From Deltaproteobacteria bacterium CG11_big_fil_rev_8_21_14_0_20_47_16 (GTDB lineage: Bacteria > UBA10199 > GCA-002796325 > 1-14-0-20-47-16), in contig PCXA01000015.1 in assembly GCA_002796325.1 (NCBI GenBank), forward strand, positions 1-64,000: a stretch of 64,000 nt of DNA, read 5' to 3'. This document shows, piece by piece, positions 24,346 to 34,494 of this stretch. The notes below the pieces were generated by a model, which ran no database searches, was not told the DNA's origin, and was given only the letters and a program-made list of their open reading frames with translations. Both the position numbers and the translations under genes were made by a program. The stretch's first letter is position 1, and the number at the start of each line of letters is the position of its first letter.

Positions 24346-25664
24346 GTCTTTTGATTAAACCTTTGAAATTCGGTGCGCGCCCTTTCCAACATGGCTTCTT
24401 TGCGCTGACTTTTGGGAACGTCTTCGGTAAGCGGTAGAAACAAGCCCCAATTCACATTTTGCGGTTCAAATTGCTTGGCGTTGCCATGCAGCACATGGTT
24501 GAGCATGGCACCCAATGCTGTCGTCAACGGTGGACGCTGCGCGGCTTTTCCTGCAAGTTTTGCTGCAACAGTAGTACCCACAAAAAATCCACTCGCAGCA
24601 GATTCCAAATACCCCTCTACACCCGTCATTTGCCCAGCCAGGTGAATATCAGGTAGCACCTTCAAGCTATGGTCTTCGTTTAATACGGTTGGGCTGTTCA
24701 CATACATATTGCGATGCATGGCACCGTATCGCAAAATCTCGGCGTTTTCCAAACCGGGAATCGTACGCAAGATTTTGGCCTGCTCGCCCCACTTCATGCG
24801 CGTCTGAAAGCCCACCATGTTGTAAACGGTCCCCATGCGATTATCTTGTCGCAATTGAACGACCGCATAGGGCCAACGACCTGTACGCGGATCCGTCAGC
24901 CCCTTTCCTTTCATGGGACCAAATCGCAGCGTCAGCGGTCCGCGCTCGGCCATCACTTCAATTGGCATACAGCCTTCAAAGTAGATGGCTTTTTCAAAAT
25001 CTTTGGGTTCGATTTTTTCAGAGGCAACAACGGCTGCTACAAAGGCATCATACTGCTCTTGATCCATGGGACAATTGATGTAGTCGCCCACTTCCGTTTC
25101 ACTCACATCATAGCGGCCCGCTCGAAACACTTTGTCCATATCAATGGACTCTGTAAGAATAAGCGGCGCCAAGCTGTCATAAAAATACAGGGAGTCCGAA
25201 TGGGTCAGAGTGCGCAGCTCTTCAGCCAATGCTGGCGATGTGAGCGGACCCGTAGCCAAAATCACAGGTCCGTTTTTGGTGAGTGCTGTTGCAGACAAAA
25301 CTTCTTCGCGGTGAATAAAAACATTGGGATGCGTACAGAGACGATCTGTCACTTCTTGCGCAAACAGTTCCCGATCCACCGCCAATGCTTTTCCTGCGGG
25401 CACCGCAGTTGCATCTGCTACGTCCAAAATCAGTGACCCCAATTTGCGCAATTCTTCTTTCAACAACCCCACGGCACTGACGGGCTCTGATGATCGAAAT
25501 GAGTTGCTACACACCAGTTCTGCAAAATTTTCGGTGCGATGCGCCGGGGTGTTGGTTGCAGGTCGCATTTCATACAAATCGACCGCCACACCACGATTGG
25601 CCAATTGCCATGCGGCTTCGCTTCCGGCAAGTCCTGCCCCAACTATGGAAACGCGTTTTGTCAT
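24342..25664 (-). CDS. trmFO: tRNA m5U54 methyltransferase, folate/FAD-dependent
   Basis: Uses methylene-tetrahydrofolate and FAD to methylate U54 of tRNA. The N-terminal FAD motif G-A-G-L-A-G-S-E-A-A is followed by the family motifs Y-E-M-R-P and F-A-E-L-V-C-S-N-S-F-R-S, with the catalytic Cys in V-C-S-N, and later E-G-C-M-P-I-E and M-T-G-V-E-G-Y. 440 aa is standard. Last gene of the hem transcription unit, separated from hemA by the dispersed element. Confidence 0.96.
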   Translation of the reverse strand: MTKRVSIVGAGLAGSEAAWQLANRGVAVDLYEMRPATNTPAHRTENFAELVCSNSFRSSEPVSAVGLLKEELRKLGSLILDVADATAVPAGKALAVDRELFAQEVTDRLCTHPNVFIHREEVLSATALTKNGPVILATGPLTSPALAEELRTLTHSDSLYFYDSLAPLILTESIDMDKVFRAGRYDVSETEVGDYINCPMDQEQYDAFVAAVVASEKIEPKDFEKAIYFEGCMPIEVMAERGPLTLRFGPMKGKGLTDPRTGRWPYAVVQLRQDNRMGTVYNMVGFQTRMKWGEQAKILRTIPGLENAEILRYGAMHRNMYVNSPTVLNEDHSLKVLPDIHLAGQMTGVEGYLESAASGFFVGTTVAAKLAGKAAQRPPLTTALGAMLNHVLHGNAKQFEPQNVNWGLFLPLTEDVPKSQRKEAMLERARTEFQRFNQKT

Positions 25665-25715
25665 AAGTAATTGATTTTAAAACCGATAAACCCTAGGCGA
25701 AATGTACGGGGTGCA
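25665..25715 (-). repeat. Dispersed element, copy 2
   Basis: 25685-25715 is the exact reverse complement of 13237-13267, and the AT-rich continuation toward 25665 also matches copy 1 in part. Read on the minus strand it sits between the hemA stop and the trmFO start, so in both copies it lies in the same orientation just downstream of a gene end. Confidence 0.8.
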
Positions 25716-25737
25716 CAAAATGCACAAAAGAATGTGT

Positions 25738-26985
25738 TCATACTTCTAGCCCAAATAAACGGCGGAAGAAGTCCAGCGCTGGGCGTGAGGCATCTTCAGC
25801 ATGAGTTGCTTTGAGCTCCACAACTGGTTGATGCAAAATTTTAGCAACGATGGCCTGAGTGCAAGACTCCAACGCTTCACGCAATTGAGGGTCTTGAATT
25901 TTAGAGATCACCTTCTCAACTTCGTCGCGCCGTATCTGTTCACACTTTTGATGAAGGCTTGCAATTGCAGGTACCAATTGTAGCCCATTCAACTCATCTA
26001 CAAACTTTTGAACGCCACCGTCCACAATGTCCTCAGCCTTTTGACGCTCAGACTCACGCGCAGTCATGTTGGCATCCGCAATACCTTTGAGATCATCTAT
26101 ATTATAGAGATACACTCCATCCAGCGCATTCACATCCGCTTCCACGTTACGCGGCACCGCAATGTCCACACATAGAAGTGGTCGATTATGACGTTTCTTC
26201 TGAATACGCTGTACAAAAAGCTGATCTAAAAGTGGGGTTGCACTCCGTGTTGCTGTAATCACAATATCCGCACCAACTAACGCCTCTTCCAACTGCTCGC
26301 GCGACATCATCTCAGCATCAAATTTCTGGGCAAATTCTTCTGCATGGTCTCCGGCATTGGAGACAACAACCAACTGTTTGGCGCCTGCACTCCGAAAATG
26401 CTCTGCTGCAAGAGCACTCATGTCACCGGTCCCGACGAGCAACACACGACAATCCGTTACATCACCAAATATTTGCTCAGCCAAGGTGACCGCCACACTG
26501 CTGGCCGAAATCGGTAAGCGACCAATATCAGTTTCGGTACGCACCTGTTTGGCCACAGAGAATGCGCGCTGACAACTACGATGCAGAACATGCTGGAGTA
26601 GTCCCATCTCTTTCGAACGTGCATACGCTGTCTTTACCTGACCCAAAATTTGGGATTCACCCACCATCATGGCATCCAAACTTGCCGTTACACGAAACAA
26701 GTGGCGAATCGCATCCACACCATCCTTTTCATAAAACGGTAAAACATCGAGGCCTTTGGATTGTGACAGATGATTTTTAAGATCGTTTAATCGATTAGTA
26801 CTTTCCAGCGCGACATAGAGCTCGGTGCGATTACATGTCGAAAGCAGCATGGCTTCTTCGACCAAAGCAGCGTCTCGCAACTGAGCCAAGAGCGTTGTGG
26901 CTTCAGTATCAGAAAAACTCATTCGCTCACGCAGATCGAGACCCGTTGTATGGTGGCTCACGCCGATGATGGCCAACTCACTCAT
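25738..26985 (-). CDS. hemA: Glutamyl-tRNA reductase
   Basis: First committed enzyme of C5 heme synthesis, reducing glutamyl-tRNA to glutamate-1-semialdehyde. G-V-S-H-H-T-T at the N terminus, the catalytic Cys in L-S-T-C-N-R-T-E, and M-V-G-E-S-Q-I-L-G-Q-V-K are all present. The NADPH-binding domain is G-T-G-D-M-S-A-L-A. 415 aa. Overlaps hemX by 4 nt. Confidence 0.97.
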   Translation of the reverse strand: MSELAIIGVSHHTTGLDLRERMSFSDTEATTLLAQLRDAALVEEAMLLSTCNRTELYVALESTNRLNDLKNHLSQSKGLDVLPFYEKDGVDAIRHLFRVTASLDAMMVGESQILGQVKTAYARSKEMGLLQHVLHRSCQRAFSVAKQVRTETDIGRLPISASSVAVTLAEQIFGDVTDCRVLLVGTGDMSALAAEHFRSAGAKQLVVVSNAGDHAEEFAQKFDAEMMSREQLEEALVGADIVITATRSATPLLDQLFVQRIQKKRHNRPLLCVDIAVPRNVEADVNALDGVYLYNIDDLKGIADANMTARESERQKAEDIVDGGVQKFVDELNGLQLVPAIASLHQKCEQIRRDEVEKVISKIQDPQLREALESCTQAIVAKILHQPVVELKATHAEDASRPALDFFRRLFGLEV

Positions 26986-27761
26986 TTGGAATGGGCCTCC
27001 AAAAATGTTAATAGAATAGCCAGAAAGCCCACGAGAGACAGCAGCATACCTTTACGACCGCGTGCGCCCTGCCATAAGCGGGAATGTAACACGACTGCAT
27101 AGATAAGCCATGCCGTCACCGCCAACCACCAGTGTCCCCCTAGATCGATGCTCCCGTGTGATGCCATCATGACTACACCCGTCGCCAACACCACCGTCAA
27201 TAATACCCAACCTGCCGAAACCAGCGCTGACAAAACTGATTCCAAATTGGCAAGCGACGGCAAGCGAAAGCGCATGGGCTTATGATTTTTGAGCTGTCGA
27301 TCTGAAATCACCAGCAAAACACCTGTAATCATAGCAACTGCAAACACAGCCACTGCGGTCATGGCTGCGGCCAGGTGCACTGGCACCACCCATGCATGGG
27401 GCCAGAGATAAATGGCCGCATAGTTCGCACCGCGATAAAAAATTCCCAGCAGCATGACCACCAACACAGCAGCACTAAAGAGTGTGCCCAATGTTTGCCA
27501 GCGCTCACGTCGACCTAAAATTAAATAAAGTGTGGCGATGACCCACGAAATCAAAAAAATGGAATCCCCTTGTGTGACCACAAATGGGGCGCCCACTTCG
27601 CGGTACCAGAAGAAAAGATACGCCGTTTGCGAAATCCAACCGACAATAAAAAGGCGGCGCCCCCACACGCGCAACTTGGCCTCCCAGCGTCCCAGACCAT
27701 CGAGAACGCTTGCCAGAAAAAATCCCAACACACTCGGGAGTATGCACCAATGCGTCATCAT
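26982..27761 (-). CDS. hemX: HemX/CcsA-like cytochrome c assembly membrane protein
   Basis: 259 aa, about eight membrane helices. The segment W-P-H-A-W-V-V-P-V-H-L and a late S-H-G-S-I-D-L-G-G-H-W-W fit the heme-handling CcsA/CcmC/HemX superfamily. Location directly before hemA, with start/stop overlaps on both sides, supports the HemX role (modulating HemA level or heme handling). There is no tryptophan-rich WWD loop as clear as in CcmC. Confidence 0.78.
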   Translation of the reverse strand: MMTHWCILPSVLGFFLASVLDGLGRWEAKLRVWGRRLFIVGWISQTAYLFFWYREVGAPFVVTQGDSIFLISWVIATLYLILGRRERWQTLGTLFSAAVLVVMLLGIFYRGANYAAIYLWPHAWVVPVHLAAAMTAVAVFAVAMITGVLLVISDRQLKNHKPMRFRLPSLANLESVLSALVSAGWVLLTVVLATGVVMMASHGSIDLGGHWWLAVTAWLIYAVVLHSRLWQGARGRKGMLLSLVGFLAILLTFLEAHSK

Positions 27762-28666
27762 GGATTGGCCTTTGCCTCTGTCTTTGGAATGAGTTTGGTC
27801 ATTTTTGTTGCCGGCTCCTTTGGTGTGTCTGGTGATGCTAATTTATAACTATAAAAAAATGATTCAACCGCAGCTGTAACATCATACTGCCATTGTTTAC
27901 CATGCACTGATTGGTAATGACGATAGTTACCCGATAGCATCAACGCACCATAATATTTTTTAGCAATATCATGATTATCGATATTCAGCGTCATTCTAGG
28001 AAGTAATCGCGTATATGGCGCTACCTTTATATGAATATCTGCTTCAATTGCAGGTCTACGCCCATCCTTTTCAAAGATCAGGCGGTCAATTTTAAGGTAT
28101 TTGACTCCGTTACAATCCCATTTTTCCTTGTGTGGATGAACATATTCAAAATAATCAGACTGCGGATTAGTGACGCAACATTTATGATCACCACAATTTT
28201 CTTTTTCATTGCGCTGGCACCAACCATCCTCGGTCTTAAGCTCTTCTGCAGTTGGCATCGGCTTCATTGAATAGGTTGCAGCGCTATCATCGGCACAATA
28301 AAAGAAATAGTTACCGCCCCACGGCTTAGAGAATCTTAGTTCGGCTTTTTGCAAAACCACCTCGCGCTTATCCTCACACTTACCCTTATTCTTTTGCGCA
28401 TCTTCGCCCTCGCATTTTTCTTTGGGCAATGGCCGATCACCATGGATACGAAACCACACCTTCATTGTAACGCCAGTGTTATTACCAGAAGAATGAAACA
28501 TGCCATTAAACCCTGAAAAGAAACCCAGGGTTGCACGAAAGTCCGTTGGAAATGGGATGGCATCTTTATCACGTGCAAATGGCTTTTGATTATCCGCTGC
28601 AAGAATCGCTTCACGCGGACTCACCCCGAAAACCTGCTTTAATACTGCGCTTTGGACTTGTACCAT
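27758..28666 (-). CDS. Unknown Cys-containing protein heading the hem operon
   Basis: 302 aa, unrecognised. Start at the ATG at 28666 with AAGGAAGG 2-6 nt upstream; the longer frame to 28723 lacks a site. There is no signal peptide, yet it has eight to nine Cys, clustered in K-C-E-G-E-D ... G-K-C-E-D and C-G-D-H-K-C-C-V-T, plus many aromatic residues. The first 60 residues include A-T-L-G-F-F-S-G-F-N-G-M-F. It overlaps hemX by 4 nt, which implies one mRNA. Function unknown; a cytosolic or non-classically exported protein is possible. Confidence 0.75.
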   Translation of the reverse strand: MVQVQSAVLKQVFGVSPREAILAADNQKPFARDKDAIPFPTDFRATLGFFSGFNGMFHSSGNNTGVTMKVWFRIHGDRPLPKEKCEGEDAQKNKGKCEDKREVVLQKAELRFSKPWGGNYFFYCADDSAATYSMKPMPTAEELKTEDGWCQRNEKENCGDHKCCVTNPQSDYFEYVHPHKEKWDCNGVKYLKIDRLIFEKDGRRPAIEADIHIKVAPYTRLLPRMTLNIDNHDIAKKYYGALMLSGNYRHYQSVHGKQWQYDVTAAVESFFYSYKLASPDTPKEPATKMTKLIPKTEAKANP

Positions 28667-28796
28667 AACCTTCCTTTCAACTGCCCCCATTTGCCGGCTT
28701 CTGCCAGCGGGGTCAACACTCAAAAAAATGATGGACGATCTGCCACAAATTGGGCCATATGCGCTATATTCACTGCATCATAAAAGGAGACGCACA

Positions 28797-29126
28797 ATGT
28801 CATCAGCCAACGTAAAAGAAGTCAGCGACGCCACCTTCGAAGCCGAGGTACTAAAGGCCGAAACCCCTGTTTTAGTAGACTTTTGGGCCCCTTGGTGCGG
28901 TCCTTGCCGTGCACTTGGCCCAACCATTGATGCCATTGCCGACGAAAATACAGGTAAGTTGAAGGTCGTCAAAGTAAATGTTGATGACAATCCCAATGTT
29001 GCTGCTCAATTTGGTATTCGTGGCATCCCTGCTATCATGTGCTTTAATAAGGGTGCAATTGCCAATCAAGTGGTGGGTGCAGTTCCCAAAGATAAGCTTG
29101 AAGCCCTTTTCAATACATTGGTCTAA
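28797..29126 (+). CDS. trxA: Thioredoxin
   Basis: 109 aa, active site W-A-P-W-C-G-P-C-R, then cis-proline region G-I-P-A-I-M. The ATG at 28797 has AAGGAG 7-8 nt upstream, better than a start at 28728. It would supply electrons to DsbD in this organism (established for the family). Faces rodA convergently with a 3-nt gap. Confidence 0.97.
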   Translation: MSSANVKEVSDATFEAEVLKAETPVLVDFWAPWCGPCRALGPTIDAIADENTGKLKVVKVNVDDNPNVAAQFGIRGIPAIMCFNKGAIANQVVGAVPKDKLEALFNTLV

Positions 29127-29129
29127 TCG

Positions 29130-30245
29130 TTAAAAGAGCGTCGAACGACGCGACACCGATATCACCAAACCCAGCGCTGCAAATAGACTGAGAGTCGATG
29201 ATCCGCCATAACTAAGTAATGGTAGAGTGACACCTGTCATAGGTAGCAGTCCAAGCACGCCTCCTACGTTGACGGCCACTTGCCAAAACAAATAAATGGC
29301 AACACCCACGCACAAGAAGCTGCCCAGTCGATCACAGGACCGCTCGCCAATTTGCACAATCACCCACATCAGTGCACCGTAGAGCATCAGAACAAAACTG
29401 CTGCCAAGAAACCCCCACTCTTCGGCCAGCACTGGAAAGATAAAGTCAGTGTGTTTTTCCGGAAGGTATTTGAGTTTATTCACACTACCATTACGATATC
29501 CCTTCCCCAGCCAGCGCCCTGAACCAACAGCAATTTTGGACTGTGTTACTTGATACCCTTGCCCGCGGGTATCCCGACTTGGATGAACAAACTCCATGAT
29601 ACGTGCTTTTTGGTATGGCGATAGAACTGTAAAATAGCCGACAGGTACTGCAGCGATCACAACCAAAGCAATGAGCATCAGACTCATTTTGCGAATCCCC
29701 GCAAAGAGTGTGATTGTAAATCCCATAAGCAACAAATAGAGTGTGCCACCCAAGTCTCCTTCCGCGGCAATCAATCCTGCAGGGATCACGGTGATGAGTG
29801 CGGGCCAGCCCAAATCGCGCAAACGGTACTCAGTAGGATTGGGGTTATCTGAAAAAAATCGCGCCAACGCAATAAGCGTGGCAACCTTTGCAATTTCAGA
29901 CGGCTGAATACCCAAGCCACCTACTCCCAACCAGCTACGATGACCAGAAATGACCCGCCCAGCAAAAAGAACAAGAACCAATAAGAAAATAGCGACACCA
30001 TAAACCACACGCGTCCACCGATTCAACAATCGGTAATCCCAAAATGCCATAACAACCAATAGTGTAACTCCAGCAATATCCCAAATGAGTTGCTGCCACA
30101 TCAAGTGCATACCACTGGATTCGCCCCACGAATAAAGCGCACTTCCCAAATTGATCAGGCCCACAACTGATAGCATCATCACCAGAATGACAAATCCCCA
30201 GTCAAAAGATCCGGAACGTGGTTCATTCACACTATCTTGTAACAT
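29130..30245 (-). CDS. rodA: Rod-shape SEDS peptidoglycan polymerase RodA
   Basis: Glycosyltransferase of the elongasome, 371 aa with about ten helices. SEDS motifs: G-H-R-S-W-L-G-V-G-G-L-G-I-Q-P-S-E, E-K-H-T-D-F-I-F-P-V-L-A-E-E-W-G-F, and M-T-G-V-T-L-P-L-L-S-Y-G-G-S-S near the C terminus. Overlaps mrdA by 14 nt and is last in the mre cluster, so it should form the RodA-PBP2 pair. Confidence 0.96.
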   Translation of the reverse strand: MLQDSVNEPRSGSFDWGFVILVMMLSVVGLINLGSALYSWGESSGMHLMWQQLIWDIAGVTLLVVMAFWDYRLLNRWTRVVYGVAIFLLVLVLFAGRVISGHRSWLGVGGLGIQPSEIAKVATLIALARFFSDNPNPTEYRLRDLGWPALITVIPAGLIAAEGDLGGTLYLLLMGFTITLFAGIRKMSLMLIALVVIAAVPVGYFTVLSPYQKARIMEFVHPSRDTRGQGYQVTQSKIAVGSGRWLGKGYRNGSVNKLKYLPEKHTDFIFPVLAEEWGFLGSSFVLMLYGALMWVIVQIGERSCDRLGSFLCVGVAIYLFWQVAVNVGGVLGLLPMTGVTLPLLSYGGSSTLSLFAALGLVISVSRRSTLF

Positions 30246-32007
30246 GGTGCTCCTCCTGCAAATAGGCTTTGATCACATCTGCAACAATGGGCGCTGCTGT
30301 AGTACCACCGTGCCCTCCATACTCTACAATTGCAGCTGCCACAATTTTGGGGTCATCATATGGAGCGTAACCCACAAACCACGCATGGTCCCCTCGCTGA
30401 ACTTTGCTCTCGTAACCCACAGTCTGCGCCGTTCCGGTCTTTCCAGCGATTTTTAAATTAAGAGACGCAAGACGATGTGCGGTACCTGATGGTGAATTCA
30501 CTACTGCTTCCATACCCTTTCGAATTTGCTCGAGCATTTCTATATTCAAAGGAAGTGGAGCTGGATCATTTGGCGTCGCAATTTTCGCTATATGCGGCAC
30601 AATAGGTACACCACCATTTACAATACGCGCCACCATCAATGCATCTTGCAATGGTGTAACAGTATCATACCCTTGGCCAATCGATGCCGACACGACATCC
30701 CCTGCCATTACGTCTCGACCAAAACGCTTCTGCTTCCAATCTTCAGTAGGAATATTGCCTGCACGCTCGTGTGGTAAATCAATCCCCGTCTTCTTCCCTA
30801 GCCCCAACATCTTGGCATACTTTGCTAATCGATCCAGCCCCAAGCGATATCCAACCGTATAAAAATAGACATCGCATGATTCCGCAATCGCGCGTGTCAG
30901 CGAAACAGCGCCATGACCACCTTTATTCCAGCAACCAAAACGACGACCCCCAAACTCCATCCCCCCATGACATGTAACGGTTTCATCCGGCGTGATCACA
31001 CCCTCCATCAAACCTGCCAGAGCTGTTACCATTTTAAAGGTTGATCCCGGTGGGTAGGCACCCTGAATACTACGATTATACAATGGATGTCGCTCATCTG
31101 TAGACAAGCTCTGCCATGTGCGATTACGATTAACGCCTGTCAATTCCGACAAATTATACCCAGGGCTGCTATATATCGCCAATACATCGCCTGATTTAGG
31201 ATCTAGAGCTACAATGGCGCCACTACGATTGCCAAAAGCACGTCGTGCTGCCTCCTGTAGTCGCAGATCAACTGTCAACTGCAGTGTTTTCCCTGGCACA
31301 GGGGCCTTATTGGATAATTTAGCCAAAATATCAGGGTAATCCACAACATGACCATATGCATTCACAATCCGCTCTCGTCGCCCGGGCACACCACGCAGTT
31401 CCTTATCATAAACCGCCTCAAGCCCATTCGCACCCATAGGCTCACCAGTGTCAGAATCTTTTAAATATCCCAATGTATGCGCTACCAACTCACCCTCTTT
31501 GTAATAGCGGGCAGCGCGTGCATGAATTTCCACACCCCTTAAATCATATGGGTCTTCTAAAAAATACCACGGTGTTTTGTTGGCACGAATAACCGACACT
31601 TGGTCCAGACTCAGATCAGGTAATAATGTGAGTGGTTGATAAGATGGCTTCCCATGCCGCACATCCCAAACCCGATCAAGAACGTCCGATGGGATTTGTA
31701 AAAGTGCCCCGAGCGAATATTTTACTTTTTCCCAGTCAACCACGTATTGCGGAATTATCACCAAATCAATTGCAGGTCGATTGTCTGCAACAACACGCCC
31801 ATTGCGATCTAAAATTAAACCTCGAGGTGCTGGTACCAACACGTTGCGAAGGCTATAGTTGAGAGAGAAACGATAATATTTTTCGCCATTCAGCACTTGC
31901 AGCCAAAAAAGTCTCGCCACCACAACAAGCAACAACAACGCAATTAAGAGTTTTAGCCAGCGATACCGATCAACAATGTCATGTGTATATTTTTCAGTAA
32001 GCTGCAT
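30232..32007 (-). CDS. mrdA: Penicillin-binding protein 2, transpeptidase
   Basis: 591 aa class B PBP. One N-terminal membrane helix (residues 19-38), dimerisation domain with R-G-L-I-L-D-R-N-G, then the transpeptidase domain with the serine motif G-S-T-F-K near 320, S-C-D as the SxN-type motif near 375, and A-G-K-T-G-T-A near 530. Start codon shares its last base with the mreD stop. Cross-links peptidoglycan with RodA. Confidence 0.96.
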   Translation of the reverse strand: MQLTEKYTHDIVDRYRWLKLLIALLLLVVVARLFWLQVLNGEKYYRFSLNYSLRNVLVPAPRGLILDRNGRVVADNRPAIDLVIIPQYVVDWEKVKYSLGALLQIPSDVLDRVWDVRHGKPSYQPLTLLPDLSLDQVSVIRANKTPWYFLEDPYDLRGVEIHARAARYYKEGELVAHTLGYLKDSDTGEPMGANGLEAVYDKELRGVPGRRERIVNAYGHVVDYPDILAKLSNKAPVPGKTLQLTVDLRLQEAARRAFGNRSGAIVALDPKSGDVLAIYSSPGYNLSELTGVNRNRTWQSLSTDERHPLYNRSIQGAYPPGSTFKMVTALAGLMEGVITPDETVTCHGGMEFGGRRFGCWNKGGHGAVSLTRAIAESCDVYFYTVGYRLGLDRLAKYAKMLGLGKKTGIDLPHERAGNIPTEDWKQKRFGRDVMAGDVVSASIGQGYDTVTPLQDALMVARIVNGGVPIVPHIAKIATPNDPAPLPLNIEMLEQIRKGMEAVVNSPSGTAHRLASLNLKIAGKTGTAQTVGYESKVQRGDHAWFVGYAPYDDPKIVAAAIVEYGGHGGTTAAPIVADVIKAYLQEEHHVTR

Positions 32008-32501
32008 TACGGCACCACAATACTATTTGGCCGTCGCAATTCATCCCAAGTAATCGTCAGGCAATAGCGAAGGATCGGGCTGACAGCAGCCGCAAGAATA
32101 CCCAAAAAAATGAACATTGGTACTTGGTGCAGAAACACCTTCCACAAGTACAAAGCTTCACCATCACGAATGGTCAATATACACGTACTGATCACACCAT
32201 AGAGTATTGTTGATAAGCTGGCCCATACGACGCGAGACATAAAGTTATTAACGTAAATGAGGTTCTTCAAAAGATGTAAAAAAATATAGACCAGTATTAG
32301 CGGCAAAAAGGAAGTTGCTAGCGGTAAGATACCAGAGTGATCCATAAAGAGCGCACTGACCCAAATAATGAAGAAATCACCGATCACCATTTCATCAAAC
32401 GAAAGTGCCACTACCAGGACAAGGATTGCATTAACAGGACTATGTGTCGCTACGACAGTCGCAGCAGTCAGCAAAACGATCATGCGAATCACGCGCTTCA
32501 T
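32007..32501 (-). CDS. mreD: Rod shape-determining protein MreD
   Basis: 164 aa, five hydrophobic helices, no charged domain. It is poorly conserved and identified mainly by size, topology and position between mreC (4-nt overlap) and mrdA (1-nt overlap). Confidence 0.88.
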   Translation of the reverse strand: MKRVIRMIVLLTAATVVATHSPVNAILVLVVALSFDEMVIGDFFIIWVSALFMDHSGILPLATSFLPLILVYIFLHLLKNLIYVNNFMSRVVWASLSTILYGVISTCILTIRDGEALYLWKVFLHQVPMFIFLGILAAAVSPILRYCLTITWDELRRPNSIVVP

Positions 32502-33331
32502 AAAATCAAAACCTCCTCAAGGCGCTCCATATCCGCTAACGGCACAACCCATGCATCTTCGAATAGTCCAAACTCACCTCGATTCACTTCCTGCACTTTC
32601 CCCACAGGCAATCCCTTGGGGTACACACCATCCATACCAGAGGTCAGAAGTTCATCGCCTTCAAGTAAATCGCTATCATGAGTCACATATTCCAACTGAG
32701 TCAGCGCAACAGGACGTTTTAAAACTGTCTCATTCATACTACCAGCCAGCAAACCTCGCACACGGGAGCGGCTATCGATCACATCCACGGCACTCGATGA
32801 ATCAGTAATCAGTAACACCGTTGCAGTATGTTCACTCAACATTCGAATACGACCCACCAACCCAGAACCCGACATAACAGGCCTGTCGCGCACAACGCCA
32901 TCTGCCCAGCCTTTATCAATAACCAACGTTCGAACATCTGGTTGGGGTGTTATTGCGATCACACGCGCCACAATAGGTAACTTGCTCCAATGCGCACCCA
33001 TTGCTAAGAGATCATGAAGACGATCATTTTCAAGAGCCGCCTCTTGGCCCAAAATAATCTTATTACGAAGTTCGCCAACTTCCTTTCTTAATTGGTCATT
33101 TTCTTCAGCGGTATGAATCAAATAGATATAATGATTCCAAACGGATGTGATCCAGTCACCAACAGAAGTTGTTGCTACATGTAATGGACGAAAGAGATGA
33201 AATAATTCTTGGTGGAGAATACCTACACGGCCTTCAGTAGCGGGCATGAATAGACTGTAACCCACCAAGACCAGGAACAAAGCTGCCACCACCCCGATAG
33301 ACCTGCGGCGAATGTAATGCGTTTTCTGCAC
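32498..33331 (-). CDS. mreC: Rod shape-determining protein MreC
   Basis: 277 aa. An N-terminal membrane helix (residues 10-28), a coiled coil (A-E-E-N-D-Q-L-R-K-E-V-G-E-L) and the C-terminal beta domain (V-I-A-I-T-P, G-L-V-G-R-I, L-T-S-G-M-D-G-V-Y-P-K-G-L-P-V-G). GTG start with GGGGGA 4-5 nt upstream. Periplasmic scaffold linking MreB to the PBP2-RodA pair. Confidence 0.95.
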   Translation of the reverse strand: MQKTHYIRRRSIGVVAALFLVLVGYSLFMPATEGRVGILHQELFHLFRPLHVATTSVGDWITSVWNHYIYLIHTAEENDQLRKEVGELRNKIILGQEAALENDRLHDLLAMGAHWSKLPIVARVIAITPQPDVRTLVIDKGWADGVVRDRPVMSGSGLVGRIRMLSEHTATVLLITDSSSAVDVIDSRSRVRGLLAGSMNETVLKRPVALTQLEYVTHDSDLLEGDELLTSGMDGVYPKGLPVGKVQEVNRGEFGLFEDAWVVPLADMERLEEVLIL

Positions 33332-33351
33332 GAATCCCCCGGTGGGAAAGG

Positions 33352-34401
<1,050 letters not shown>

Positions 34402-34494
34402 CTATATTGTTAGGACATCAGGTGAGGATGCGCCCTACCAAGCCCCCTCCAAGTTCGCAACCAGATTTTACGTAAAGGTTTGACTTGAGGAGCT

